This document shows, piece by piece, positions 52,100-60,564 of a stretch of 64,000 nt of DNA. Under the pieces are notes generated by a model. It was not told the DNA's origin, ran no database searches, and was given only the letters and a program-made list of their open reading frames with translations. The stretch covers positions 372,001 through 436,000 of the forward strand of contig NZ_JACICD010000004.1 of NCBI RefSeq assembly GCF_014195655.1. The letters are read 5' to 3'. Every line of letters begins with the position of its first letter. The first letter of the stretch is position 1. Source of the DNA: Ancylobacter tetraedralis. Lineage in GTDB: Bacteria; Pseudomonadota; Alphaproteobacteria; Rhizobiales; Xanthobacteraceae. Made by a program: the position numbers and the translations under genes.

Positions 52100-53406
52100 C
52101 ACGCGGCCTCCATGGCGAGGACATAGTCGACGGATTCATAGCCGGCCGCGTCGGTGGCGACGGCGTGCGGAGCGATGCGCGCGACCTCGTCCGCCATGAA
52201 GCCGAAGCGCGGCGCCGCCATCGGGTCGTCCCAGACATAGCTGAAGCGATACCAGGGCAGCCGGCCGATGGCGCCGATCCGCTCGATATCGCGTTTCAGC
52301 CTGCGATCCGATGTGATCTTGGGAATGGAGAACATGCTGAACGGCGCGGCAGCGAGGCCGAACAATCCGCCCATGGTGGCGCCATAGGCCTGCTGCTCGG
52401 CCGCGTATTTGTCGCCCACCAGCCCAGTATAGTCGACGCCTCCGACGCTGGTCTGCGGCGTGCTGACGAAGTTGGGGTTCGTCACCTGCGACCCGCCCAA
52501 GAGCGCCGCGATCTCGTTGATCGGCTGGCTACGCTCGGCATAGGCCTCGTTCAGATACTGGCTCCGCGCCTGATTCTGGAACGTGCCGGCGGCCTGGTCG
52601 AGCCCGGCAAGCCGTGACTGCTCCTGGCCGCCGGCGAGAATGGCGCTCATGCGCGCGTCGTTCACGCCCTGCTGGTTGCGATTCCACTCCGCGTCCCACG
52701 CCTCGGTGCCCGGCCGGATGCCTTGGGCGATAAGCGTGCTCCGCAGCGCCGTCTGGTCCTGCTCCTGCTGGGGCTGCATGCGATCCAGAAGGGCTTGCTC
52801 GACCCTCTGACGATCGCCGGACCAGTCGCGATTGAAGCTCGACACCAGCTCCGGCGCGCCGCTGGTGTCCATGCTCTGCCCGAGATAATCGCGCAGGAAG
52901 TTCGACCGCTCATTCGCCAGCGTGGCGAGGTTGAGCTGGGCGCCTTGCGTCTGGCCGAGAATGGCCTGCTGCTCCGGCGACAGCGTCTGCGTCGCCGTGT
53001 AGCTCGGCGTGAGCAAGCCCTGAACTTGCTGCCACCCATCTTGCAGCTGCGACGAGGCCGTGGCGGCGCCTCCCACGGCCTGGGTGGGGCCGAGGCTGAT
53101 CATCTCGCCGTCGCGGGTACGCCGCTGGGTGGAGAGAGACGGTGTGGCAACGCCAGTCGAACTGGCAGTTCCAGCCACGACCGGTGCGTCGGTGCGATAT
53201 TCGCCCGTGCTCGGGTTGTAGTAATAGGTTTGGCCGCTATCCGAGGGCGTGAAGTTCTGCCCGGTCTGGCTATAGGTCAGCGAGCCATAGGGGGTCTGCT
53301 GGTTGACCATGTTCAGCTGCTGCTGGGTGATCGCGGTCTCGCGATTCATCTGCCCCTGCGTCGCGGCGGTTTGCGCGGGGTCCGGATAGGAAGGAGCGCT
53401 GACCAT
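52099..53406 (-). CDS. Virion protein with C-terminal S74 intramolecular chaperone domain
   Basis: 435 residues. A low-complexity Gln/Thr-rich first half and helical middle precede a C-terminal peptidase S74 domain (about 362-435: SDRRLKRDIERIG, YRFSYVWDD, GFMADEVARI). S74 domains drive trimerisation of the attached fibre and then cut themselves off at the Ser in the SDxRLK motif, here S-D-R-R-L-K. The protein is encoded among ejection genes, not with the tail fibres. ATG 53406 begins three bases after the acetyltransferase gene. Confidence 0.82.
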   Translation of the reverse strand: MVSAPSYPDPAQTAATQGQMNRETAITQQQLNMVNQQTPYGSLTYSQTGQNFTPSDSGQTYYYNPSTGEYRTDAPVVAGTASSTGVATPSLSTQRRTRDGEMISLGPTQAVGGAATASSQLQDGWQQVQGLLTPSYTATQTLSPEQQAILGQTQGAQLNLATLANERSNFLRDYLGQSMDTSGAPELVSSFNRDWSGDRQRVEQALLDRMQPQQEQDQTALRSTLIAQGIRPGTEAWDAEWNRNQQGVNDARMSAILAGGQEQSRLAGLDQAAGTFQNQARSQYLNEAYAERSQPINEIAALLGGSQVTNPNFVSTPQTSVGGVDYTGLVGDKYAAEQQAYGATMGGLFGLAAAPFSMFSIPKITSDRRLKRDIERIGAIGRLPWYRFSYVWDDPMAAPRFGFMADEVARIAPHAVATDAAGYESVDYVLAMEAA

Positions 53407-53409
53407 GGT

Positions 53410-53793
53410 TCAGAACCTGTATTCGTGGCGGAGGATGCCGACGAGAAACGCGTCGCGCCCCTCGCCGAAATGATCGCGCAGACAGCCCTCGATCCGCCCA
53501 CCGAGGCGCTCGGCAATGCGAACAATTCGCGGCTGTTCGGTTTTCACGGTGATCCGTCTGCGACCCATCCCGCGAAAGGCGAAATCGCCGACATCGGCAA
53601 GGAACGCCCGCGTGAAGCCGCTGCCCACAACCGAGGCATGGCAGTCGACGCCCTCGAAATGGTTGAACACCACGCCCGCCGTGATCGACCCGCGCCGCTC
53701 GATGCCGAGGCTCCGGAACGGCGGCCAGAACAGCACTCTCAGTTGCTCGCCGACGAAAACCGTCACGCGCGGATCGTCGAGAACCGTGCGCAT
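53410..53793 (-). CDS. GNAT-fold acetyltransferase-like phage protein
   Basis: 127 residues, too short for a full GNAT but with its pattern: the GVVFNHFEGVDCHASVVG strand pair, the turn GFTRAFLADVGDFAFRGMGRRRITV, then VRIAERLGGRIEGCLRDHF, the classic GNAT C-terminal half. Such proteins occur in structural operons of podoviruses and may modify virion or host proteins. ATG 53793 overlaps the upstream stop by one base. Confidence 0.72.
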   Translation of the reverse strand: MRTVLDDPRVTVFVGEQLRVLFWPPFRSLGIERRGSITAGVVFNHFEGVDCHASVVGSGFTRAFLADVGDFAFRGMGRRRITVKTEQPRIVRIAERLGGRIEGCLRDHFGEGRDAFLVGILRHEYRF

Positions 53794-55622
53794 CACGTGA
53801 CGATGCCGGCCAGGTCATAGGTGAGGTCGACCTGAATGACCTCGACATCGATGGGGATGTCGGAGCCGCTGGTGACCTGCACGAGCGGCGTCATCGCATA
53901 GCCTTCGCCGCCGACGCTCGACCAGTGCGACGCCACTTCCCGCACCCGGTCGGCGCCCCATGTGGCATCGCCCCAGACCGCCGTTCCCCACAGCGTGGCG
54001 GCGTCGACCATGACAGCCGACGGCACGGCGGGCAGCTTCTCGCTGTAATCGAACATCATGCTGACCGACGGCCGGGCCTGCTTGTAGGGTCCGCGCGTCG
54101 TCACCTTGGCCTGCAGCGGGTACTTCTTCGCCGCGCTCGACCGCCTCGTGTCGTAAAGCGGCATGATCTGGCCGGTATAGGGCGCCCCTTGATCCGAACC
54201 GCCGGTGTTCGCCTCGATCACCTGCCCATCGGACGTCCCGAAGAAAAGACGCCCGCCGAAGGTGCCAAGGCAATGCGCGGCCCAGTTGGTATATTCGCCC
54301 CAGGCGCCCGTGCGCGCATTGGCCACCCAGAAGATCGGGTCTCCCGAGGAGGGCGGCGGCGGCGCCACGATGACCATCTGGCGCTCGGTCCATGTGAGGC
54401 AGGACCATCCGAAAGCCATGGACATGGTCGCCCGGCTCCAGTCGGGCTCGATCGGGTAGCTCACCGCCGCCGGCGCGAGGACCGCCATGTCGCGGTTCAC
54501 AGCCTGAGAGAGCGGGATGAACCCGATCGTCGTGGCGATCACCAGATCGCCGCCGGCCTTGATCCAGGCATCGGCGCCGAGCGGATCGCCGATCCGGTAC
54601 GTACCGACCTTCTGCCAACTGGTGGCCCCCGCCGGGTTATTGCCGGCGTAGACGGCGACCTCGCCCTTGGTCGTGACAATGGCGCATTGCTCGGACAGTC
54701 CGCCCGAACCGCTGCTTTCGAGCGACCAGGCCGAGCCGAACAGCAGAGCGCCGCCGAGCGGCACCTCTCCGCCCAGCTGCAGCACGTTCGCGGCCCCGCC
54801 GATCTGGTCGATGGGCAGGTACCAGACCTTCAGGCTGTCCTTCTGGATGAAGAACAGCCGCTTCTGGTAGGACCAGACATAGGCAAGCTGGTCCGTGGCG
54901 ATCGGCGTCGTGCCGCCGGCGGTGATGCCGATCAGGTAAGGTTGCTCGGCGCCGTCGGCCTTCGCGGAGCCGCCGCCGGCCCCCGTGATCGTCTCGGCCG
55001 CCTGGAACGGGCCTCCCGTCACCCCACGCACATAAATGGTTCCGGTCGCCCCGCTGCCGACCACACGCACGATCGTCCCATGCGCCCCCGATGTGGCGCC
55101 GGTGAGCGTCGCGCCGACAATGAACGTGCCCGTCTTTGTATTGAAAGTGAGCTTGTCGATGTTCTTGTCGTCGATGCCCCACCAATGGGTGCCATCGAAA
55201 ATCTGCATGTCGTCGGCGCCGTTGACGCAGACAAGGAACACGTCCCCGCCCGACGTCATCATCTGCTCCCACGACCAGGCGCCGTTGGCGAATCCGGACA
55301 CCACGGGCGACAGGCCAACCATCGGATCAGCAACCGTTGTGACATCGTAGATCGCATCTGCCGTGGCGGCAAAAAGGTGCTGGTTGTTGCCGTTGGCATA
55401 GGTCATCAGCTTCACGACGGGGAGCGAGCCGTCGCCAAGCGTGGCGTGACGCTTCGATCCGCGCCGCAGGAGGCAGGTATCGGCTCCCGGCCAGAAATTG
55501 CGCAGGACGAATGCCCCAGGCGGGCCATCCCGCGTTGGAGCGGCCAGATTGGTGTTGGAGACGCGCCTACCAGTCGGCGCAGCGAACGTCGCCGGGCGCG
55601 CGGTCGTCTGCTTGCGGGCCAT
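53793..55622 (-). CDS. Phage stabilisation / tail needle-adaptor protein (gp10-like)
   Basis: 609 residues, beta-rich propeller-like repeats (e.g. VWSYQKRLFFIQKDSLKVWYLP, KGEVAVYAGNNP, LVIATTIGFIPLSQAVNRDMAVL, GRLFFGTSDGQVIEAN). This pattern is typical of packaged-DNA stabilisation proteins (P22 gp10) and related podovirus tail hub proteins that plug the portal. Position directly after the adaptor gene is as expected. No signal peptide. Confidence 0.82.
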   Translation of the reverse strand: MARKQTTARPATFAAPTGRRVSNTNLAAPTRDGPPGAFVLRNFWPGADTCLLRRGSKRHATLGDGSLPVVKLMTYANGNNQHLFAATADAIYDVTTVADPMVGLSPVVSGFANGAWSWEQMMTSGGDVFLVCVNGADDMQIFDGTHWWGIDDKNIDKLTFNTKTGTFIVGATLTGATSGAHGTIVRVVGSGATGTIYVRGVTGGPFQAAETITGAGGGSAKADGAEQPYLIGITAGGTTPIATDQLAYVWSYQKRLFFIQKDSLKVWYLPIDQIGGAANVLQLGGEVPLGGALLFGSAWSLESSGSGGLSEQCAIVTTKGEVAVYAGNNPAGATSWQKVGTYRIGDPLGADAWIKAGGDLVIATTIGFIPLSQAVNRDMAVLAPAAVSYPIEPDWSRATMSMAFGWSCLTWTERQMVIVAPPPPSSGDPIFWVANARTGAWGEYTNWAAHCLGTFGGRLFFGTSDGQVIEANTGGSDQGAPYTGQIMPLYDTRRSSAAKKYPLQAKVTTRGPYKQARPSVSMMFDYSEKLPAVPSAVMVDAATLWGTAVWGDATWGADRVREVASHWSSVGGEGYAMTPLVQVTSGSDIPIDVEVIQVDLTYDLAGIVT

Positions 55623-56323
55623 CAGTTGCCAAGCCTGTACGGATAGGAGGGGCCGGCATTGGCGGCAAAGCGCCGGCCGCCAATGGCGAGCTTGCGAGCG
55701 CCGCGATCGGTGCCGGCCGCCTTCATCGCCATCTTCTGGTATTCGGACAGCTCATCGTCATAGGCGAGGCGCTTCAGCTTCTTGTGGCGCCAGATCAGCG
55801 ACAGCGTCAGAAGACGCTCGTTCAACCTGAAGGTGTCACCGTCCTGGGTGAAGCCCGGCTTGGTGTCGACCGCGTTGGCATCCATCACCGCGTGGCGCGA
55901 GAGGTAATAGAACTGCGCCTGCTCGCCGGCGCCGAGCACCGGGTAGAACTGGATCTGGCCGTTCAGGAGGATCCAGCTGCCGGGTGACGACACCGACCCG
56001 CGATTCACCAGCGCCTGCCATTCCGCGAGGTCCCGCGCCGGCTGCCATGCATTGGACGTCCAGCCGGGCCGGGTCACGTCCATCTCGACAGGCAGGCGAT
56101 CGAAGTCGGCCGGAAGGTCGAAGCCTGCCGCCGTGCCGTTGCCGGTGATCGTGTGGAGGACGGTGAGTGCCCGCCATTCGTGATCGGTGGCGAGATCCTC
56201 GACGGCGTCCCGCGCCAGTTCGCACAGCTCCATCTCGAACTGCTCAGTCGAGCTGAAGAAATTCGACGGCTTTCGGCCGATCAGCAGCACGGCGGCGGCG
56301 CGGGCGGCGTCGAGGAAGCTCAT
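55622..56323 (-). CDS. Phage head-tail adaptor (gp4-like accessory) protein
   Basis: 233 residues from ATG 56323 (GTG 56326 is in frame just before). A helical N-terminus (about 1-60; ELARDAVEDLATDHEW) followed by a beta segment (GFDLPADFDRLPVEMD, GSWILLNGQIQFYPVLG, AQFYYLSRHAV) and a helical end (LSLIWRHKKLKRLAYDDELSEYQKM). This matches the common podovirus adaptor family between the stabilisation and capsid genes. Confidence 0.78.
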   Translation of the reverse strand: MSFLDAARAAAVLLIGRKPSNFFSSTEQFEMELCELARDAVEDLATDHEWRALTVLHTITGNGTAAGFDLPADFDRLPVEMDVTRPGWTSNAWQPARDLAEWQALVNRGSVSSPGSWILLNGQIQFYPVLGAGEQAQFYYLSRHAVMDANAVDTKPGFTQDGDTFRLNERLLTLSLIWRHKKLKRLAYDDELSEYQKMAMKAAGTDRGARKLAIGGRRFAANAGPSYPYRLGN

Positions 56324-57054
56324 CACGCCGCCTCGTTCGCAGCACCGGCCTCGCTGGATCGAAGCTCGCGCAGGGTGCGCACCAGCGTGTCGTGGCTCGG
56401 ATTGCCGCGCGGGCGCGCCCCGGCGATGTCGGCAATCATCACCTTGAGGGTCTCGTCGTCGAGATCCTCATAGCCGTCGGCGACCGGGCCGAATGCCGGC
56501 GGTTCGGAATAGGCGGGAGGTGCGGGCGGAATGCCCATGCCGGCGGCACGCATGTCCTCGATCTGCTGCTGCAGCGCCGCGATCTGCGCCGCCAAGCCGA
56601 CGACATCGGCCGATCCACGGGCATTCTGCAGATAGGTCTGCGCCTGCAGCTTGAGCTCGGTGCCGCCCAGCCCGAGCGTCTTGAGGTTTCGCCCTTCAAG
56701 CCCCGCCAGCGCCTCGGCCGTGTAGATCTTCAGCGCGCGCAGCTCCGACCGCTTGGCATTGGTCAGGAACGGCAGTTCCTCCAGCGGCGTCCCTTCGGCG
56801 GTTTGCACCAGGTCGTCCTTGAACCGGCGATACTGCTCGGGCCAACGCTCGGCATAGGTGTATTCGACGCCGTCGACACGCTTCCACATCTGGTGCGCAT
56901 GGAAGACGGGCGCGAAATTGCGGTCGCCGGCAATGCGCACCTCGACGATTTCGACGTCCCGGTAGATCGGGCGCCCCTCGCGCTTGCTGGCCGCCGGATC
57001 GTGCTCGGCAACCGTGCGGAAGAACGGCACGATTTGGGTGTTCTGTTCGGCCAT
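56323..57054 (-). CDS. Phage head-region protein of unknown function
   Basis: 243 residues. The N-terminus (VPFFRTVAEHDPAASKREGRPIYRDVEIVEVRIAGDRN) and YAERWPEQYRRF are followed by a short helix-hairpin-helix-like stretch (LTNAKRSELRALKIYTAEALAGL) and a coiled coil (AAQIAALQQQIEDM). Proteins of this layout are found between capsid and adaptor genes in many podoviruses. No precise role is known. A terminator-like hairpin lies about 37 bases upstream. Confidence 0.68.
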   Translation of the reverse strand: MAEQNTQIVPFFRTVAEHDPAASKREGRPIYRDVEIVEVRIAGDRNFAPVFHAHQMWKRVDGVEYTYAERWPEQYRRFKDDLVQTAEGTPLEELPFLTNAKRSELRALKIYTAEALAGLEGRNLKTLGLGGTELKLQAQTYLQNARGSADVVGLAAQIAALQQQIEDMRAAGMGIPPAPPAYSEPPAFGPVADGYEDLDDETLKVMIADIAGARPRGNPSHDTLVRTLRELRSSEAGAANEAA

Positions 57055-57090
57055 GGAGAGGAATCCTGTCTGAGGCAGGGAATGCCGTTC

Positions 57091-57118
57091 AAAAGGAAAG
57101 GGGCGCCGAAGCGCCCCT
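57091..57118 (-). terminator. Intrinsic terminator after the capsid/decoration genes
   Basis: Minus-strand stem AGGGGCGC / GCGCCCCT with a TTCG tetraloop and TTCCTTTT tail. It separates head genes from downstream tail and ejection genes, giving a way to make capsid in excess. Confidence 0.85.
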
Positions 57119-57139
57119 CTGTTGCTGTGTTGGGAAGGA

Positions 57140-57646
57140 TCAGTTGTCCTTGCCGTCCGCGACCTGCGGATACCAGAGCTCGACTTCCGCGAGCCCGGCC
57201 GCCGGAGTGCCGATCGCTGAGGCGCCCTTCATCCCGCGGATATAGTCGCCGGCGACGTCGGTGTCGTCGATCGAGCCGTCGGTGGCCGTCAGATAGCAGT
57301 CGGCGTTGTCGACGAAGCCGGTCAGTACCGACGCCACGCCCTTGCCAAAGATCTGATACCAGCCATAGGTGCTCGCCACCGTGGCGCCCATCGCGACGGC
57401 GATCGGGCCGACCGCATTGGCGACGGCAAGCACGGTTGACCAGTCGTCCGGGTTGAAGACGACCACCGAGCCGCGCACGGTGTTCGCAACGCCCTTCAGA
57501 TAGATGAACTCGCCTTCGCCATAGGTCTCGTCGACCGCGCGGACACGGGCACCGAGCTTCCAGGGGCGATAGTAGTCGTTCGCCGTATTGGCGATGTCGG
57601 TGATGCTCGGCGCGCCGAGCGAGGGATTGACGATCGTGTAGGTCAT
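57140..57646 (-). CDS. Probable capsid decoration / head protein
   Basis: 168 residues, beta-rich (GEGEFIYLKGVANTVRGSVVVFNPDDWSTV, GWYQIFGKGVASVL), with no membrane or signal segment. It lies directly after the major capsid gene (13 bases) and has a strong GAGGAGG site, indicating high expression. Size and place suit a capsid decoration protein. Family not identified. Confidence 0.7.
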   Translation of the reverse strand: MTYTIVNPSLGAPSITDIANTANDYYRPWKLGARVRAVDETYGEGEFIYLKGVANTVRGSVVVFNPDDWSTVLAVANAVGPIAVAMGATVASTYGWYQIFGKGVASVLTGFVDNADCYLTATDGSIDDTDVAGDYIRGMKGASAIGTPAAGLAEVELWYPQVADGKDN

Positions 57647-57659
57647 TGCCTCATCCTCC

Positions 57660-58682
57660 TCACGCGGCCGGGTTGCTGTCGAACATCCGCCAGGTGAACA
57701 GCGGGTTCTTCAGGATCATCTCGCCCTGCCACAGGATGAACTGAGCGACCGCGTCCTGGTTGATCGGCCGCTGGCCGTCGCCCTCGAACATCGGCGTGAA
57801 GTTCGCATCCTCGTGGTAGCGGATTTCGATCGAGTTGGTTTCGAGACCATAAGTGGTGTTCGAAGCCATGTTGTTGTTGAAGCCGGACGCCAGCACGATT
57901 TCGGCGCGACGGCCGGAGCCGACATATTCCAGCGACGAGAAGCCCATGCCTGCGAGACTGCCTTCGCGTGCAATGCGCTGGATGGCCACGGTCGCGGAAT
58001 CGTAGGCCTCGTAGTGCTCCTGCGACATGATCAGCAGGTCGGCACCGCGCGTGTTGCGCGAGCGCTGGCCCATGATGCGGTTCAGCATCGGCCGGATCGT
58101 GACCGAGGAGACCTGCGTGCCGATGTCCGAGAACGCGGTCTGCACGTCATAAGCGCCGGTCCGCCACTGGGCATTGTCGGTGCGGCTGATGCCGGCATAG
58201 AGCCCTGCCGTTGCCGGGTTGGTCGGCACGCTCGCGGCAAGACCGGTGATCTGCTTACCGTCATCGGCCGTGCCATCCGAATGGATGCCCTCGTCGAGGC
58301 CGTCGGCGAGCGAGACCTCGGCACCGTCGAGATAGCCGGTGATGAGGTTGTGCACCTGCGTCTTGCCGGTGTTGGCGCGCATCTCCTCGCCGGTCAGCGA
58401 GATCGGCACGGCCACCTGCTTCGGGGTCCACACCGCATCGTTGAACAGCTCGATGGGCGGGTTCCGCAGGAAGTCGTAGCCCTTGAACCACTGCGCTTTC
58501 TGCTTGTCGACGCGGAGGGACTGGCGAATCTCCGGGCCGGTATAGGGCTTCAGCAGCCCCTTGCGCTTCAGCGTGGCCCAGAGGGGGTTGGAGTTGGAAA
58601 CGAGGTCCTCAATGCCCGGCTGGCGCAGCGCCAGCGCGGTGGAGAGGACCTGGCGGTACTGCCGATCGGTGGTCAGCGCCAT
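57660..58682 (-). CDS. Phage major capsid protein
   Basis: 340 residues with HK97-fold coat features as in Mu-like and P22-like coats: an N-terminal helix (YRQVLSTALALRQPGIEDLVSNSNPLWATLKRKG), a long E-loop-like stretch, and the conserved IRPMLNRIMGQRSRN and ADLLIMSQEHYEAY region. It is in the canonical place after the scaffold gene, with a good ribosome site (AGGAACTGAACC). Coat of the icosahedral head. Confidence 0.9.
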   Translation of the reverse strand: MALTTDRQYRQVLSTALALRQPGIEDLVSNSNPLWATLKRKGLLKPYTGPEIRQSLRVDKQKAQWFKGYDFLRNPPIELFNDAVWTPKQVAVPISLTGEEMRANTGKTQVHNLITGYLDGAEVSLADGLDEGIHSDGTADDGKQITGLAASVPTNPATAGLYAGISRTDNAQWRTGAYDVQTAFSDIGTQVSSVTIRPMLNRIMGQRSRNTRGADLLIMSQEHYEAYDSATVAIQRIAREGSLAGMGFSSLEYVGSGRRAEIVLASGFNNNMASNTTYGLETNSIEIRYHEDANFTPMFEGDGQRPINQDAVAQFILWQGEMILKNPLFTWRMFDSNPAA

Positions 58683-58698
58683 GGTTCAGTTCCTGATG

Positions 58699-59910
58699 TC
58701 AGAGGCCGGCTTGCGCCATCGCTTGCGACACGGCCTCGCTGGACGAGAGGGTCCGCTTTTTCCCGCCCGGCGCAGCGCCCGACGACGGGGCGCCGCGAAC
58801 GGACTTCTGGCCTGCGGGATTGGGCGGGGTTTGTGCCGGTGAGGCGGGGGCTTCCGCGGCCGATGAGGCCTTGGCATCCGGAACCGTTGCCGATGAGGCA
58901 CCGGAGGCGGGACGGAAACGCTCGGCGAAAGCATAGGCGCGTTCCAGACGCGCCATATGCGGGATATTCGCAGGGATCATGCCGGATTGCAGCAAAAACG
59001 CAATATCTTCCGCCATTTCATCCATGCGGGGATGCGCAGCGGCAAACGCCGCCACCTGATCGGGAATCTGCTGCGCCTGCTGCATCTGGGTCAGCTCGGC
59101 GCGGAGCTGGGCGTTCTCGGACTGGATGGCCTGCACCTGCTGGGCGACCGGCTGCCGCATGACGTGCCCGGCGATGTCCATGAAGGTCAGCGGCGAGCCG
59201 TCCTGCTTGCGCGGGCCGGCCTGCCGCAAAGCGTGATCGATGGCGGCGACCGGGTTGCTGGCGATCAGGCGCTCGAACTCCACGACCTGGCGCAGCGAGT
59301 GCTGCAGGTCGCGACCGTTGCGCGTGGCGGTGTCGTCAAATTCCCGCAGCCGCTCGTATTTGTCGGCGCTCTCGCGGTACTTGGCGTGCCCGGCCTCAAG
59401 GTTCTCGAAAGCCCGATGCACTTCCGCCTTCACGCTGTCCGGCGTGTTCGCCCAGTCGGCCCGGCCCTGTTCGTTAAAACGGGCCGGAGCGTCAAGGCTC
59501 GGGCGCGCCTCGGGCTTCCCGCCTTCGGCAGTGGCACCGGGAGCCGGGACGGCCGGTGCCTGTGACGGCGCTTGCGGGCTGGCGTCCTTCTGCGGCTCAC
59601 GGGCCGCAAACTTGCCGTCCTCGCCCCGTGTCTTGCCCGGCGGCTCGTCCGGCTTGGCGGGGGGCTTGGCCGCAGCATCCGACGCGGCCTTGGCCGCAGC
59701 CGCACTGTCGGCCTTTTCCTTGGCCTCGACCTTTTCCATCGCCATGCGAACGGCTTCGGAGGCAGACGGGGCGGCGGGCTTCTTTTCCGCCGGCTCCGGC
59801 GTATCGGGCAGCTGCGCCGAAATGGGATTCGGCGTGCTGGCCTGTTCGCTCAGGACAACAGAGGAGCCTTCGGCGGGCGCGGGCGCCCCACCGGCGATCA
59901 CATCGGACAT
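58699..59910 (-). CDS. Phage scaffold protein
   Basis: 403 residues, acidic Ala/Pro/Lys-rich with a disordered first third (about 1-145), a long helical middle (RFNEQGRADWANTPDSVKAEVHRAFENLEAGHAKYRESADKYERLREF at about 146-193), and a C-terminal basic helix (KKRTLSSSEAVSQAMAQ). Low complexity, coiled coil and position immediately before the coat gene mark it as the internal scaffold expelled during head maturation. Confidence 0.85.
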   Translation of the reverse strand: MSDVIAGGAPAPAEGSSVVLSEQASTPNPISAQLPDTPEPAEKKPAAPSASEAVRMAMEKVEAKEKADSAAAAKAASDAAAKPPAKPDEPPGKTRGEDGKFAAREPQKDASPQAPSQAPAVPAPGATAEGGKPEARPSLDAPARFNEQGRADWANTPDSVKAEVHRAFENLEAGHAKYRESADKYERLREFDDTATRNGRDLQHSLRQVVEFERLIASNPVAAIDHALRQAGPRKQDGSPLTFMDIAGHVMRQPVAQQVQAIQSENAQLRAELTQMQQAQQIPDQVAAFAAAHPRMDEMAEDIAFLLQSGMIPANIPHMARLERAYAFAERFRPASGASSATVPDAKASSAAEAPASPAQTPPNPAGQKSVRGAPSSGAAPGGKKRTLSSSEAVSQAMAQAGL

Positions 59911-59942
59911 GGCGGTGATAGTCCCGTCTGAGGAAATGAGGA

Positions 59943-60290
59943 TCAGGAAGCCGCGCGGGCGGGAATGCCGTTCTCGACCATGTGCTGCGCACGCGCGACG
60001 GCTTCGGCAATGGCCTTGCTGTCAGGCTTGGGCTTGCGGATCGGCCGCAGCCGCGCCGGGTCGTCGCCGACCTCGATGCACCCGTGCTGCTTCGTCACGC
60101 GCCGGAATGCGGACTTCGAGGTGTAGCGCTTGCCGTCGATATGCTCGGTCGGGTCCATGGTGTCGCTGATGACCATGGGTGCCGGCACGGCGGTGGAGCG
60201 CGCCGGCGGTTCACTGCGGACGCAGGCGGCGGGCCATGGCTCGCCAAGGTCATGCCATCCCGCGCAGGCCTTGCAGAAGCGCGTGCTCAT
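59943..60290 (-). CDS. Small phage protein with Cys/His-containing N-terminus
   Basis: 115 residues from ATG 60290 (a one-base TGATG junction with the previous stop). The N-terminus has spaced cysteines and a histidine (CKACAGWHD), which could hold one metal ion, followed by basic stretches (SAFRRVTKQHG, RLRPIRKPKP) and a C-terminal helix. It lies between the small alpha-beta protein and the scaffold. Family unknown. Confidence 0.65.
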   Translation of the reverse strand: MSTRFCKACAGWHDLGEPWPAACVRSEPPARSTAVPAPMVISDTMDPTEHIDGKRYTSKSAFRRVTKQHGCIEVGDDPARLRPIRKPKPDSKAIAEAVARAQHMVENGIPARAAS

Positions 60291-60559
60291 CAGGACGACG
60301 CCAGCAGGCCGGCGCTGCGGAGCTTGGCCAGCAGCGCGTTGAAATCGGCCTGAGACGGCGAGCCCCCGATATCGGCAGTCGCCGTCTGCTGGAGCACCCC
60401 GCCGCGAATCGTGGTCGTGGGCGTGCGATTGCCAGCCATCGCCGTCGTGCTGCTCGTGCCGATCTGGAGGCTGTCCGACGCGATAGCCGCCGCAACGGTC
60501 TTCGCTACCTCCGTGGGAACGCCGAGTTGAACAAGCTTCTGCGCTGTGGTCTGGGCCAT
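60290..60559 (-). CDS. Small phage protein between portal and scaffold
   Basis: 89 residues: Ala/Thr/Ser-rich helix (TTAQKLVQLGVPTEVAKTVAAAIA), then a threonine-rich linker and a C-terminal helix (QADFNALLAKLRSAGLL). GGAG lies twelve bases before the ATG. No domain known; probably a head-assembly accessory. Confidence 0.65.
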   Translation of the reverse strand: MAQTTAQKLVQLGVPTEVAKTVAAAIASDSLQIGTSSTTAMAGNRTPTTTIRGGVLQQTATADIGGSPSQADFNALLAKLRSAGLLASS

Positions 60560-60564
60560 ATTGG

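Noticed and set aside
53925-55646. 573-codon plus-strand frame opposite the stabilisation protein
   Set aside because: Shadow of a gene with consistent phage context.
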